Source: Maridesulfovibrio frigidus DSM 17176
Lineage (GTDB): Bacteria > Desulfobacterota > Desulfovibrionia > Desulfovibrionales > Desulfovibrionaceae
Assembly (NCBI RefSeq): GCF_000711735.1
Contig: NZ_JONL01000001.1
Location: 372,001 to 436,000, forward strand
Reading direction: 5' to 3'
DNA: 64,000 bases
Shown here in pieces: positions 27,582 through 36,550 of the stretch (positions are counted from its first letter, which is position 1; the number at the start of each line of letters is the position of its first letter). Position numbers and translations under genes: made by a program. A model generated the notes under the pieces. It was not told the origin of the DNA. It was given only the letters and a program-made list of their open reading frames with translations, and did no database searches.

Positions 27582-28214
27582 ATGGCTGTTACTGCTCAGA
27601 TGGTAAAATCCCTACGCGAAATAACTGGCGTAGGTATGATGGATTGTAAAAAAGCTCTTTCAGAGTGCGATGGCAATGAAGAAAAAGCTATCAAATACCT
27701 TCGTGAAAAAGGACTTGCAAAAGCAGCTAAGAAAGCTGGCCGCGCAACCAGCGAAGGACTTGTTGGCACATACATGCACAACAATGGCAAACTCGGCGTT
27801 CTCGTAGAAATCAAATGCGAAACTGACTTTGTTGCTAAATCTGATCAGTTCATTCAGCTCACTAAAGACGTTGCTATGCAGATTGCTGCAACCAGCCCTA
27901 TTTGTGTAAGCTCAGAAGAACTTCCTCAGGATATTCTCGAAAAAGAAAAAGAAATTTACTTACAGCAGGCAATTGCTGAAGGTAAACCTGCAAATATCGC
28001 AGAAAAGATGGTCGCAGGACGCATCAAAAAATACTGTAAAGAAGTTTGTTTGCTTGACCAGCCTTTCATCAAGGACGACAAGAAGACAATTCAGGATCTC
28101 GTGAATGACGCAATCGCCATTCTCGGAGAGAACATGCAGATCGGACGATTTGCCCGCATCAACCTTGCTGAAACAGCAACTGGTGCAGCAGAAGAAGAAG
28201 CCGAAGCAGAATAA
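27582..28214 (+). CDS. tsf: Elongation factor Ts
   Basis: 210 residues. N-terminal UBA-like module with LREITGVGMMDCKKAL and the EF-Tu contact motif CETDFVAKSDQF are diagnostic. At 210 residues it is shorter than the E. coli protein (283), with a reduced second core subdomain, as in several bacterial groups. Starts 2 bp after rpsB, preceded by AAGGAGG inside the rpsB end, so the two are tightly coupled. Followed by a strong terminator. Confidence 0.95.
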   Translation: MAVTAQMVKSLREITGVGMMDCKKALSECDGNEEKAIKYLREKGLAKAAKKAGRATSEGLVGTYMHNNGKLGVLVEIKCETDFVAKSDQFIQLTKDVAMQIAATSPICVSSEELPQDILEKEKEIYLQQAIAEGKPANIAEKMVAGRIKKYCKEVCLLDQPFIKDDKKTIQDLVNDAIAILGENMQIGRFARINLAETATGAAEEEAEAE

Positions 28215-28224
28215 AGACCGAATA

Positions 28225-28253
28225 AAAAACGGGCCGAAAGGCCCGTTTTTTTT
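28225..28253 (+). terminator. Intrinsic terminator after rpsB-tsf
   Basis: Stem acgggcc/ggcccgt with a GAAA tetraloop, A-run before and eight T after. Confidence 0.93.
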
Positions 28254-28270
28254 GCCCTGTAACCAAATGC

Positions 28271-28299
28271 TTGGCAACAACCTTGCAGAAGGATAAACT
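28271..28299 (+). promoter_or_regulatory. Sigma-70-type promoter in the tsf-pyrH gap
   Basis: TTGGCA (28271-28276), 17-bp spacer, TAAACT (28294-28299), just after the tsf terminator. It would start transcription near 28306. Confidence 0.5.
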
Positions 28300-28305
28300 T
28301 GGTAA

Positions 28306-28461
28306 AATACGATTTTCCCAACATAGCCTCACAACCACGCAGGAAACACTTCACCTTAGCGATTATTCAATCGACAAGACTTGAAGAGGCACCAGCGATG
28401 GATAAATATTTCAGCTCAAATTCAATACAGACATGTTGTCCGTAAGAATTTGAGTTTTTTT
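28306..28461 (+). ncRNA. Candidate small RNA or attenuated pyrH leader
   Basis: Between a promoter-like site and an intrinsic terminator. Elements: hairpin cgatt/aatcg (28360-28364, 28369-28373) nested inside cttca/tgaag (28349-28353, 28382-28386), then a terminator stem ctcaaattc (28415-28423) with gaatttgag (28446-28454) followed by seven T. The terminator loop contains an inner gaca/tgtc pairing. No convincing ORF lies within. It could be a free small RNA of about 155 nt or the first part of the pyrH leader subject to attenuation. Confidence 0.45.
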
Positions 28462-28552
28462 GGGAACAATTTTACCAGACCGGGTTCAAATGCGCAGATT
28501 TTCTGTTACAACCGAACTCATACAGAATTCAAAAGACATCAAGTTAATGTGA

Positions 28553-28640
28553 CCGGAAGCATTAGCGGGGAGCACTTCTCCCTCAGCTCACGATGCTAGC
28601 TTATCCGGATCTGCTTCTACTCATAACCGGACAATGTCCG
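28553..28640 (+). other. Further hairpins in the pyrH 5' region
   Basis: The rest of the 445-bp gap. ccgga (28553-28557) pairs with tccgg (28604-28608) and agcat (28558-28562) with atgct (28593-28597), enclosing gggag/ctccc (28568-28572, 28578-28582); next comes the perfect hairpin cggac-aat-gtccg (28628-28640). No T-run follows, so these are not terminators. They lie just upstream of the pyrH ribosome binding site and could affect its translation. Confidence 0.4.
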
Positions 28641-28659
28641 CTGAAAAACGGGGTAAACT

Positions 28660-29388
28660 ATGGACAAATTGCGCTATTCACGAGTAATGATCAAACTCAG
28701 TGGTGAAGCACTTGCTGGAGAACAGCAGTTTGGAGTCGATCCTGCTACTATCAACAAATTTTGTGAAGAAATTGCTGCTGTTTCAAAAACAGGAGTTCAG
28801 ATAGCTTTAGTTATCGGTGGCGGAAACATTTTTCGTGGACTATCAGCGTCAGCAAAAGGTATGGATAGAGCTTCTGCAGACTACATGGGAATGCTTGCAA
28901 CCATTATGAACGCACTAGCTGTTCAGGATGCTCTCGAAAAATTGGATTGCGACACTAGGGTCCTCTCTGCTATTCCTATGCAGGCTGTTGCTGAACCGTA
29001 TGTTCGCCGCAGAGCTATTCGCCACCTTGAAAAAGGCCGTGTTGTTATTTGTGCAGCCGGAACTGGAAATCCCTTTTTCACAACGGATACAGCTGCCGCT
29101 CTTAGAGCTATGGAGCTGAAAGTAGAAGCAATTGTCAAGGCGACCAAAGTTGACGGTGTCTACGACAAAGACCCAATGAAATACGACGATGCTGTAAAAT
29201 ACGAATCTATCACCTATATTGAAACTCTTGAAAAAAGACTTGGAGTCATGGATTCCACAGCCATTTCTCTGGCTATGGATAACAACATGCCGATAATTGT
29301 CTTTAACCTTTTCGAACAAGGTAATATCACTAGGGTTGTCAGAGGTGAAAAGATCGGAACACTAGTTCACGGAGGAAATGATGATTAA
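28660..29388 (+). CDS. pyrH: UMP kinase
   Basis: 242 residues of the amino acid kinase fold. Motifs: [43 protein letters not shown] and [13 protein letters not shown], all diagnostic for bacterial PyrH, which converts UMP to UDP with ATP and is allosterically controlled by GTP/UTP. The 3' end overlaps frr by 11 bp, showing coupling. It is preceded by a long structured 5' region rather than following tsf directly. Confidence 0.97.
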   Translation: MDKLRYSRVMIKLSGEALAGEQQFGVDPATINKFCEEIAAVSKTGVQIALVIGGGNIFRGLSASAKGMDRASADYMGMLATIMNALAVQDALEKLDCDTRVLSAIPMQAVAEPYVRRRAIRHLEKGRVVICAAGTGNPFFTTDTAAALRAMELKVEAIVKATKVDGVYDKDPMKYDDAVKYESITYIETLEKRLGVMDSTAISLAMDNNMPIIVFNLFEQGNITRVVRGEKIGTLVHGGNDD

Positions 29389-29938
29389 TGAAGTTATAGA
29401 CGATGGCACAAAAAGAATGGACGGAGCACTAACTAGTCTCGAAGGCGACTTTGTAAGACTACGCACAGGAAGAGCTTCAACCGGACTGATCGATCACATC
29501 ATGGTTGATTACTACGGAACACCGACTCCGATTAATCAGGTTGCGTCAGTGGCTGTACCCGACTCACGTACTATTACTATCCAGCCATGGGATAAAGGAG
29601 CTTTCGCCTTAATTGACAAAGCTCTATTGAAATCAGACCTCGGTCTTAATCCGGTAAATGACGGTAAGCTAATTCGCATCTGCATTCCTCCGTTAACTGA
29701 GGAACGCCGTAAGGATTTAGGTAAAATTGCTAAGAAATTTACTGAAGATTCAAAAGTGGCTCTCCGCAATGTACGCCGCGATATGAATGAGACACTGAAG
29801 AAGCTCGAAAAAGATAAAGATATTTCTTCAGATGAGATGCATGATGCACAGGACCGCGTTCAGAAGCTCACAGACGTATACGTCAAAAAATGTGATGAGC
29901 TCCTCGCGGCCAAAGATAAGGAAATCATGGAAATTTAA
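29378..29938 (+). CDS. frr: Ribosome recycling factor
   Basis: 186 residues, the standard size. [19 protein letters not shown], the PWDKGAF segment and [15 protein letters not shown] are family signatures. Works with EF-G to split post-termination ribosomes. GGAGG at 29371 lies inside the pyrH 3' end; two adjacent ATGs (29378 and 29381) are both usable, the second having the better spacing. The frr stop is 4 bp before the uppS start. Confidence 0.97.
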   Translation: MMINEVIDDGTKRMDGALTSLEGDFVRLRTGRASTGLIDHIMVDYYGTPTPINQVASVAVPDSRTITIQPWDKGAFALIDKALLKSDLGLNPVNDGKLIRICIPPLTEERRKDLGKIAKKFTEDSKVALRNVRRDMNETLKKLEKDKDISSDEMHDAQDRVQKLTDVYVKKCDELLAAKDKEIMEI

Positions 29939-29942
29939 CGAA

Positions 29943-30638
29943 ATGATGCCCCGACATTTAGCCATTATTATGGATGGCAATGGAAGGTGGGCAAAGGCTA
30001 AGGGGCTATCGCGCAGCGATGGCCACAAAGCCGGAACTGAAGCAGCAAAAGCAATTGTCACAAAATGCCGGAAACTTGGCATTAAGCATCTGACCCTTTA
30101 CACGTTTTCCAAGGAAAACTGGGCCAGACCAAAAGACGAAATTGCTCAACTCTTCAGCCTGTTGACAGTTTTTTTAAAAAATGAACTGCTCAGCCTGTGT
30201 GAACAGGACATACGCCTGAATGTACTCGGAGAACTTTCTGATTTTCCATTCGGCGTAAAACAGGTCGTTGCCCACACCATGAAAAAGACTCAGCATTGCA
30301 GCTCGATGACTCTCAACCTTGCGCTTAATTATTCAGGCAGGGATGAATTGGTTCGCGCTTGTAAAAAAATGATATCTGCCGGAATGAAAGCAGAGCAAAT
30401 TACTGAAGAAACGCTGTCCGAAAACTTGTATACAGCAGGTCAGCCCGACCCGGATTTAATTATCCGCACTAGCGGAGAGCAAAGGCTCTCAAACTATTTG
30501 CTATTTCAAGCAGCGTACTCTGAACTTTACTTTACAGACGTTTTCTGGCCGGACTTTACTCCGGAAGAGCTTGAAAAAGCACTTAATGACTTTACTAAAA
30601 GACAACGTCGTTTTGGTAAAACCGGAGAACAAGTATAA
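29943..30638 (+). CDS. uppS: Undecaprenyl diphosphate synthase (cis-prenyltransferase)
   Basis: 231 residues from the ATG at 29943; the frame is open further upstream, but that part overlaps frr and is not family sequence. The catalytic start IIMDGNGRWA, YTFSKENWARP and the C-terminal RTSGEQRLSNYLLFQ with FWPDF are diagnostic. Adds eight cis-isoprene units to farnesyl diphosphate to make the C55 carrier for peptidoglycan and O-antigen. Followed by a terminator, which separates it from the foreign-looking block before cdsA. Confidence 0.96.
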   Translation: MMPRHLAIIMDGNGRWAKAKGLSRSDGHKAGTEAAKAIVTKCRKLGIKHLTLYTFSKENWARPKDEIAQLFSLLTVFLKNELLSLCEQDIRLNVLGELSDFPFGVKQVVAHTMKKTQHCSSMTLNLALNYSGRDELVRACKKMISAGMKAEQITEETLSENLYTAGQPDPDLIIRTSGEQRLSNYLLFQAAYSELYFTDVFWPDFTPEELEKALNDFTKRQRRFGKTGEQV

Positions 30639-30661
30639 CCGACTGTTTTAAAGATAAAATC

Positions 30662-30704
30662 AAAAAGCTCCTCACAGTATAACAACTGTTTGAGGGGCTT
30701 TTTA
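30662..30704 (+). terminator. Intrinsic terminator after uppS
   Basis: Imperfect stem aaaagctcctcacagt with actgtttgaggggctttt, loop ataaca, then T-rich tract. Closes the pyrH-frr-uppS unit. Confidence 0.8.
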
Positions 30705-30900
30705 TTTTAAAATAGTTGGTTAAATAATATAACCTGCCCCTTTATTTTATTTTAAAAATGTGTGAATATTAAGAACTTATAAAGCGAATACTGTCATACT
30801 TAAAATTTCATATTACGCTCTACAGTATTGCTCATGAACATACGTCATCATTAAGATTTTATAAATGATACTTAATAAAAAGTTTTAGGGGAGACCTTTT

Positions 30901-32622
30901 ATGCGGTTAAGACTATTCTGTTGCCTACTACTTTCAGCCAGTTTTCTTTTTGCAGGATGCATACCCACAAAGAAACCTTCACCGCATGACTCAGTTCAAT
31001 CACAAGTTCAAACTCAGACGGTGATAATTACTCCAATTGTAACAGGGACATCTGTCTTTAAAAGTAATGTCCGTGCAAAAGCATCCTCAAAGTCACAAAT
31101 TGTAGATGTCCTTCAAAAAGGGTCTCAAGTTGAGATCATAGGCAAAAACAAAAATTGGTATCAAGTTAAACGCTCCGATAATACGGGGACATCCGGTTTT
31201 GTTTTTCATAAACTTATCCACTTAGATTTCGAAAACTACCTTGGAACCCAAGGAAGAAATAAGGATTACGTTTCAATCCACAATGCTCCATCCGCAACGT
31301 CTGCGACTGTTTTGAAAATTAAGCCAAGCACAACTTTCGATATTTTAGGATTCGAAAATAATTTTTATAAAATCAAAGGCGAATATTTTGAAGGTTACGT
31401 AATCGCAGATTTATGCGTTGCAGACCCAAGTAATCCAATTGCGAAAACAAAGATCGTGACTGTCAAATCATCCGCACCAGCAATGCGCAGTAGTGCGAGT
31501 AGCAGCAGTGCAACTACAAGCAAAACGACCACAAAATCTTCATATTACAAGCCATCCAAGAAAAAGGTAACAACCTCTAAAAAGCCTTCAGGAGCTGACA
31601 GTGCATTGACCCTATTCGGTGCCTTTGCTTCAGCATTTACCGGTGGTTCTGTAAATGGAGGTGCTGCTCCAGCTCAAAACTCTGATGACGCACTTAAAGG
31701 AATTCTCAACACAATAAACACATCTAAGGAACTGGCTAAAACTACTATCGCGATAAGAGAGCAAATGCTTACCTCATTAAATGAGACAAGAGCGCTTCAA
31801 TCTCTCATTGGAAAAACAGTTTACACCATGAACCAGAACTTCAAAACCGCTTCTGAGACTGCTCGCGGTGTAAGTTCTACCGGTATGGAAAAAATATCCA
31901 TAAAGGCTTTCATAAACGATTTATCCTATGAACCCACAACAACTATCGAAAGCGCATCTGTTAAGATTGCTGAGAATGGCAGAATGCTTAAAAATCTTGC
32001 AACCCAGATTAAGGCAGAAGCGGCCTCTTTCTCAAAACTTAATGCTAGCCAGCTCCAAAATTTGGATTCCATAATCAGAGATTTTTCTAATAATATTCAT
32101 GCATCTAATGCCATGTATGATTTTAGCATACAGAAATCCAACAAGGTAATCCTCGGTATTGATCGGGCTATTATGGCTTTTGAAGAAAAGGCAGGACCAC
32201 TTACAGTTGAAGCGACTAAACAGCTTGGAGTTCTCGCAATTTCAGCGTCACAACTTGTCGCACAGTTAAGTAACGTTCAATCAAATCCATTTGCAGCTTT
32301 AGCTGCGATCCCCCGCATCATGGAAATTCAGGAACAGGTGTCGGACTTAACTTCACTACTTTCTGATTTCAATGAAGATTATGAATACATAGAAAAAAAT
32401 TCATCTATAATCAGCAAGCAAGGGATGGATATCAACTCCATTCTGATGACAGCACGCCGTAAAAACACTCAAGTTACGACAATGCTCGAATCATATTATG
32501 AAAAAAAAGTAAAGCTTAGCGAAAGGCTTCAAAACACCTATGCAAAACAGGCTGAAGAAGGCTTTGAGGTTATGGAAAAGAAAGCTGAATCTGTTGCCTT
32601 GGCTGAAGATGTTCTGGACTAA
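30901..32622 (+). CDS. Lipoprotein with two SH3b domains and a long helical C-terminus (unrecognised)
   Basis: 573 residues. Signal peptide with lipobox FAGC (lipidated Cys20). Two bacterial SH3-like domains (about residues 50-108 and 120-172), the first with NVRAKASSKSQIVDVLQKG and NWYQVK, the second with HNAPSATSATVLKI; such domains bind peptidoglycan or peptides. A Ser/Thr/Lys linker (about 188-225) and a Gly/Ala-rich hydrophobic stretch (LTLFGAFASAFTGG) precede about 330 residues of predicted long helices without cysteine. ATG preceded by GGGGAGA. First gene of a four-gene unit. I do not recognise the whole protein; an envelope anchor or stalk is a guess. Confidence 0.8.
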   Translation: MRLRLFCCLLLSASFLFAGCIPTKKPSPHDSVQSQVQTQTVIITPIVTGTSVFKSNVRAKASSKSQIVDVLQKGSQVEIIGKNKNWYQVKRSDNTGTSGFVFHKLIHLDFENYLGTQGRNKDYVSIHNAPSATSATVLKIKPSTTFDILGFENNFYKIKGEYFEGYVIADLCVADPSNPIAKTKIVTVKSSAPAMRSSASSSSATTSKTTTKSSYYKPSKKKVTTSKKPSGADSALTLFGAFASAFTGGSVNGGAAPAQNSDDALKGILNTINTSKELAKTTIAIREQMLTSLNETRALQSLIGKTVYTMNQNFKTASETARGVSSTGMEKISIKAFINDLSYEPTTTIESASVKIAENGRMLKNLATQIKAEAASFSKLNASQLQNLDSIIRDFSNNIHASNAMYDFSIQKSNKVILGIDRAIMAFEEKAGPLTVEATKQLGVLAISASQLVAQLSNVQSNPFAALAAIPRIMEIQEQVSDLTSLLSDFNEDYEYIEKNSSIISKQGMDINSILMTARRKNTQVTTMLESYYEKKVKLSERLQNTYAKQAEEGFEVMEKKAESVALAEDVLD

Positions 32623-32642
32623 TAAACATTTAAGAGGTTTTT

Positions 32643-32855
32643 ATGAAAAAGTTTAAAGTAGTAATTCTTTGTTTAGCGGCAATGCTCCTTATGGCGGGAT
32701 GTAGTTTTAAAAATGCTGAAACAGCTCAGAACTCGATGAGGGATGTTAATCACTCTGCTGAAGACCTAAGAGAAGAAAGTGAAGCATCCAAAAAAACTAG
32801 CGAAGAGCTTAAAGAGCACGAGCAAAGTGAGTCTGTAGAAACGCATAAGTGGTAA
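32643..32855 (+). CDS. Small lipoprotein with helical, charged mature part
   Basis: 70 residues. Signal peptide with lipobox LMAGC (lipidated Cys20), then a 50-residue mature part rich in Glu, Ser and Lys (NSMRDVNHSAEDLREESEAS) that looks like one amphipathic helix, similar in style to the coiled-coil tails of the protein encoded upstream. AAGAGGTTT lies upstream of the ATG. The gap to the previous gene is 20 bp and the next gene starts 4 bp after its stop, so it is surely in the same operon. A Lpp-like spacer or an accessory subunit is possible. Confidence 0.75.
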   Translation: MKKFKVVILCLAAMLLMAGCSFKNAETAQNSMRDVNHSAEDLREESEASKKTSEELKEHEQSESVETHKW

Positions 32856-32859
32856 TAAT

Positions 32860-33972
32860 ATGAACCTGAAATTATACCCTATTCTAGCTCTCATTTTACT
32901 CTTTATGAGCGGTCATTGCGCTGAAGCGAAAGACCTTTACATTATGCCTTCCGCCATAGGCAAAGTCCGCAACAAAGATAATGACAGACATAAGGCAGAA
33001 CTGAATAAGATTCTTAAAGATAAAGAATTTAAAAAAGAACTTCGAAAAGGAGTTCTCGGTTTTCTAGAACGGGCTGCTGCAAAAAATGCTGGGGTAAATA
33101 TCAAACAGGCTGGCTTCGACACAAAATTTGATGCTGAAGCCATCCTGATTCCGCTTCTTTTTGTGGATAACGTGATTTCATTTGTCGACGAGTATGGATC
33201 TGCGGATGAAAGCTTATACAAAGGCAGTGTCTACATCGGGATGAATTTTTTGTTGTTTCAGGCCCAATCTGAGTCGCTCGTATACTCTGCGCCGTTACTG
33301 ATTTCAGTTCCCTATTTGAACAAGACTAAAAATTTTAGCCTTGAACCGCTGGCCGGACAAATCCGCTTTGCAATTGTAAACTTTTTTAAGGACAAAAAAA
33401 CTCTTAAGCCAAATGCACAGGAATCTCTCGGCAACTGCTTAGCGGACATGGACTACCTCTTTGCCACTAGAACATGCTCTGTTAATGATATAACGATTTC
33501 AAAGGGCACTGCAAAGAGGATCGAAGATACAAAGAAGTATAAAGCACTGGCACAAATGCTAGCAGCACAAGCTCTATCTGAAGAGCACCTTGTGCTTCCT
33601 CCCAAAACAAGATTTCCGGCAATCCGCAGAGGCTTACATGCTTCAGTTGCTATGTTCGGAGTATCTTTTCAACAGGGAAGTGAAAAAGGTTTTTCAGAGC
33701 GCGACAATGTATATTCCACAAAAATGAGAATGCCTGAACCTGAAATTAAATATGCAATATCCATCAAAACCGGCGTAAAAGATGTGGACCTCGGCCCATT
33801 TATTGAACGGAATTATACTACAGCCTGCTACCTAGAAGGTGGTGGTGAAAAAATTAAGTGTATAAAAGCTGTTGAAGTTCAGATGTCTAAAAGGCATACC
33901 AAGGTATCAGATGTTCATTTATATAACAGCCTGATTAACGCATTATCAGACCTCAATTCATGCAAACGTTAA
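32860..33972 (+). CDS. Exported protein of unknown function (four-gene envelope module)
   Basis: 370 residues with a signal peptide (LILLFMSGHCAEAKD, cleavage near residue 24). Mature part basic at first, then mixed alpha/beta; six cysteines including a NCLADMDYLFATRTC pair that could form a disulfide. No transmembrane segments after the signal. Starts 4 bp after the small lipoprotein and ends 12 bp before the next gene. I do not recognise the family. Periplasmic location is inferred from the signal peptide and from the lipoprotein neighbours. Confidence 0.72.
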   Translation: MNLKLYPILALILLFMSGHCAEAKDLYIMPSAIGKVRNKDNDRHKAELNKILKDKEFKKELRKGVLGFLERAAAKNAGVNIKQAGFDTKFDAEAILIPLLFVDNVISFVDEYGSADESLYKGSVYIGMNFLLFQAQSESLVYSAPLLISVPYLNKTKNFSLEPLAGQIRFAIVNFFKDKKTLKPNAQESLGNCLADMDYLFATRTCSVNDITISKGTAKRIEDTKKYKALAQMLAAQALSEEHLVLPPKTRFPAIRRGLHASVAMFGVSFQQGSEKGFSERDNVYSTKMRMPEPEIKYAISIKTGVKDVDLGPFIERNYTTACYLEGGGEKIKCIKAVEVQMSKRHTKVSDVHLYNSLINALSDLNSCKR

Positions 33973-33984
33973 GGAAGAAAACTT

Positions 33985-34629
33985 ATGAATCTACTGCGCT
34001 TTCTAGCATCACCAATTCTTTGTATCATTTTAGTGTTGGTTACAACAACTTGTGCTTTCTCAAGCAGTAAAGAAAAAGACGGGCTTAAAGTTTATGAGAA
34101 AGCTGGCAAGCCTACTATTGTATTTTCTTTGGTGCCAAGAATCAAGAATGAAAATCTTTCCCCGCAGCAATGTGAAAACCTTATTCGTAATCTGAATAAA
34201 TCTTTGCAGCAGGAATTTAATGAGGCAGGATTCGAAACACATCAGGACAGAATGATTTCAGGTTTTCTACAGGACTCTTGCAAAAGATCTTATGCAACGC
34301 AGCAACAAGACGTGACTGAGGGTGAAATAATTATTATTGCTCGAGAAAATATGGTCGACTATGTCGTTATCGGATTATCAGAGCTAACCATAACTTATGA
34401 TGATGACTACGAGCAATACATCGCTATGGCGGATATTAATGGAGATTTTCTAGGCGTTGAATATGACCCACCAGAAGCATACGCACTGAATCTAACAGGT
34501 GAATACATGCACCCGGACAGGAACAGTCTTATCAAGTTAGCTCTCGTTGATATTGCGAGAAAAGTAGCAAGACTCAGAACAATAAATACGGTTTTGAAAC
34601 ACTGGGATAACAATAACAAAAAGAGATAA
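33985..34629 (+). CDS. Exported protein of unknown function (last gene of the envelope module)
   Basis: 214 residues, N-terminal signal (LASPILCIILVLVTTTCAFS). The mature alternation of strands and helices (TIVFSLVPRI, LNKSLQQEFNEAGF, MVDYVVIGLSELTI, YMHPDRNSLIKLALVDIARKVA) looks like the alpha/beta fold of LpoB/CsgG/TolB-N type periplasmic proteins, but this is a pattern impression, not a recognised motif. AAGGAAG precedes the ATG. Its stop is 1 bp from the stop of the convergent HD-GYP gene, with no terminator between except a weak AT palindrome (34625-34642). Confidence 0.72.
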   Translation: MNLLRFLASPILCIILVLVTTTCAFSSSKEKDGLKVYEKAGKPTIVFSLVPRIKNENLSPQQCENLIRNLNKSLQQEFNEAGFETHQDRMISGFLQDSCKRSYATQQQDVTEGEIIIIARENMVDYVVIGLSELTITYDDDYEQYIAMADINGDFLGVEYDPPEAYALNLTGEYMHPDRNSLIKLALVDIARKVARLRTINTVLKHWDNNNKKR

Positions 34630-34630
34630 T

Positions 34631-36382
34631 TTAATTATTATCATCTAATTGCGAAGGATCAAGCTGTTCCTTCGCATATTCCATATAAAGCTCGGAATCG
34701 AGAAAAAGCTGGTAAACGTCAGAATCAATGTGTCCATCTTTTTTCATGAAGCCTAGAATTTTAATTGCCTGACTGAGCTTCATTGGTTTTTTGTACGGCC
34801 TATCTTTAGCTGTTAAAGCTTCAAATATATCTGCGACCGCCATAATACGGGACTGTAGCGGAAGGTCATCACCGGACAGACCTTTAGGATAACCTGAACC
34901 ATCCGGCTTTTCGTGATGCCCTGCAGCATATTCAGGAACACGAGTAAGCCTCTTGGGAAACGGAAGCCTTGAAAGCATTTCAAGAGTAATAGCTGCATGA
35001 CTCTCAATAATTTTACGCTCACGATTCGTCAGGGTCCCTTTGCGAATACATAAATTTTCAAGCTCATCAGCTGTCAGCCAATTCAATTCTTTCCCGCCAC
35101 TCTCATATGTACGGCCTGCAATATCGTAAACGCGCTCAATTCGCTCGTCAGTCATAAACTCATTAGGAATATTGCAAGAAGCGATAAAGATCCTGTCATC
35201 TTCAAATTGCTTCAAATCAGCAGCATAGCGCATTTCTATTTCTGAAATTTTTTCTGGATCAGCACCATTAGATAAGACTTCAATAGTCTCTGTCAGCTGT
35301 TTATTTTTTAAGATCTCTGCAATCAATTTGAAACGATTATCTACAAGCTCAACACGATCATAAATAGTCTCTAGCTTTGTGGATTTGTCAACCACATGCT
35401 CAGGGATAGAAATTTTACCAACATCATGCATCCAAGCTGCAAGCTTAAGCTCTTCAAGTTCATCCCTTGAAAAACGTTGATCAGCGTATTTACCAGTATC
35501 TGTGCTGTTGACTTTCTCAGCAATCATCATGGTAAGAATCACGACTCTCTCAATATGCCCGTTCGTATAGGGAGATTTGGCATCAATAGCTGCAGCTATG
35601 CTTTGGATTACAGAATACAGAAGATCTTTAAGACCCTGTATAAGTTGAGCATTAGTAAGAGCAATAGCTGCCTGAGATGCTAAAGATCCGACGATATCAA
35701 CAACATCAGAGGAAAATTCCACAACTTCGCCATTCTCATCGAGAGCATTCAGAAGCTGCAATACTCCGATTATATCCTGCTCATGATTTTTAAGAGCCAA
35801 AACGAGCATGGATTTCGAATTATAACCAGTTGCCTCATCATATTTTCGAGGCCCAGTAAAATCGAAACCCTCAGCTTTATAAACGTCAGCAATATTAACA
35901 GTTTCGCCTGTGAGAGCACAATATGCGGAGACATGAGATTTATTAGGCTTTTTGCCAGCATTATATAGAGGGACCGGAGGAAGGGTTATTTCATTGCCAC
36001 TTGTTCCACCCATCCGAACTTTCATCGTATCATTTTGCAGAATCGAAAATTCAAGTTTGCGGTTATCTTTATCAACAATATAAAGTGTTCCGGCGTCCGC
36101 GTTAGTTAAAACACGAGCCTCATCAACAATCATTTCCAAAAGACGCTCAAGCCTAGTTTCCCCGGATAGGGCTAGCCCTATTTCAGTTAACCTACTAACT
36201 AAATCCATCTGTTCGCTGAACATATCAGTAAAGGATGAAAGAATTGGACGAGTAACTTCCTTCAGTGTTTTTTGGCACTTGGCGCACGAAGAATTGGCAA
36301 TTGTATCTTGCAGAAGCATTTCTACATCTACTAAGCTAGCCTTATTTATCCCGGCAATCTTCTTTTTCAAAACATCCCCCAA
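34631..36382 (-). CDS. GAF and HD-GYP domain protein, probable c-di-GMP phosphodiesterase
   Basis: 583 residues. A CAKC motif at residues 33-36, a GAF domain (about 75-245), then an HD-GYP domain: HIERV (His276), HD pair His319-Asp320 in MHDVGKISIPEHV, and HHEKPDGSGYPKG (489-501) with the GYP signature. Between the HD and HHE motifs there is an extra segment of about 100 residues (345-450), much longer than in ordinary HD-GYP proteins. Expected to hydrolyse c-di-GMP to pGpG or GMP in the cytoplasm under control of the GAF ligand. TTG start at 36382, or a second TTG at 36370 which has GGGGG 5-6 nt upstream; no ATG fits. Convergent with the envelope module. Confidence 0.85.
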   Translation of the reverse strand: MGDVLKKKIAGINKASLVDVEMLLQDTIANSSCAKCQKTLKEVTRPILSSFTDMFSEQMDLVSRLTEIGLALSGETRLERLLEMIVDEARVLTNADAGTLYIVDKDNRKLEFSILQNDTMKVRMGGTSGNEITLPPVPLYNAGKKPNKSHVSAYCALTGETVNIADVYKAEGFDFTGPRKYDEATGYNSKSMLVLALKNHEQDIIGVLQLLNALDENGEVVEFSSDVVDIVGSLASQAAIALTNAQLIQGLKDLLYSVIQSIAAAIDAKSPYTNGHIERVVILTMMIAEKVNSTDTGKYADQRFSRDELEELKLAAWMHDVGKISIPEHVVDKSTKLETIYDRVELVDNRFKLIAEILKNKQLTETIEVLSNGADPEKISEIEMRYAADLKQFEDDRIFIASCNIPNEFMTDERIERVYDIAGRTYESGGKELNWLTADELENLCIRKGTLTNRERKIIESHAAITLEMLSRLPFPKRLTRVPEYAAGHHEKPDGSGYPKGLSGDDLPLQSRIMAVADIFEALTAKDRPYKKPMKLSQAIKILGFMKKDGHIDSDVYQLFLDSELYMEYAKEQLDPSQLDDNN

Positions 36383-36550
36383 AAACTTTTATATATAAGC
36401 TATACCTATAAAACTCATTAGCTACAAGCAATTCAAGAACTTAATCTCATGATTATTGGATATTTCATTTTACTTTTTGTAAAAACTCTTCGGACAACTG
36501 AGCACATATCATTATATTTGCGCAGATATTATCTGTAAAAGACCTATACA

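Noticed and set aside
29832-29942. N-terminal extension of uppS
   Set aside because: It overlaps the frr 3' end in another frame and is not part of the cis-prenyltransferase family.
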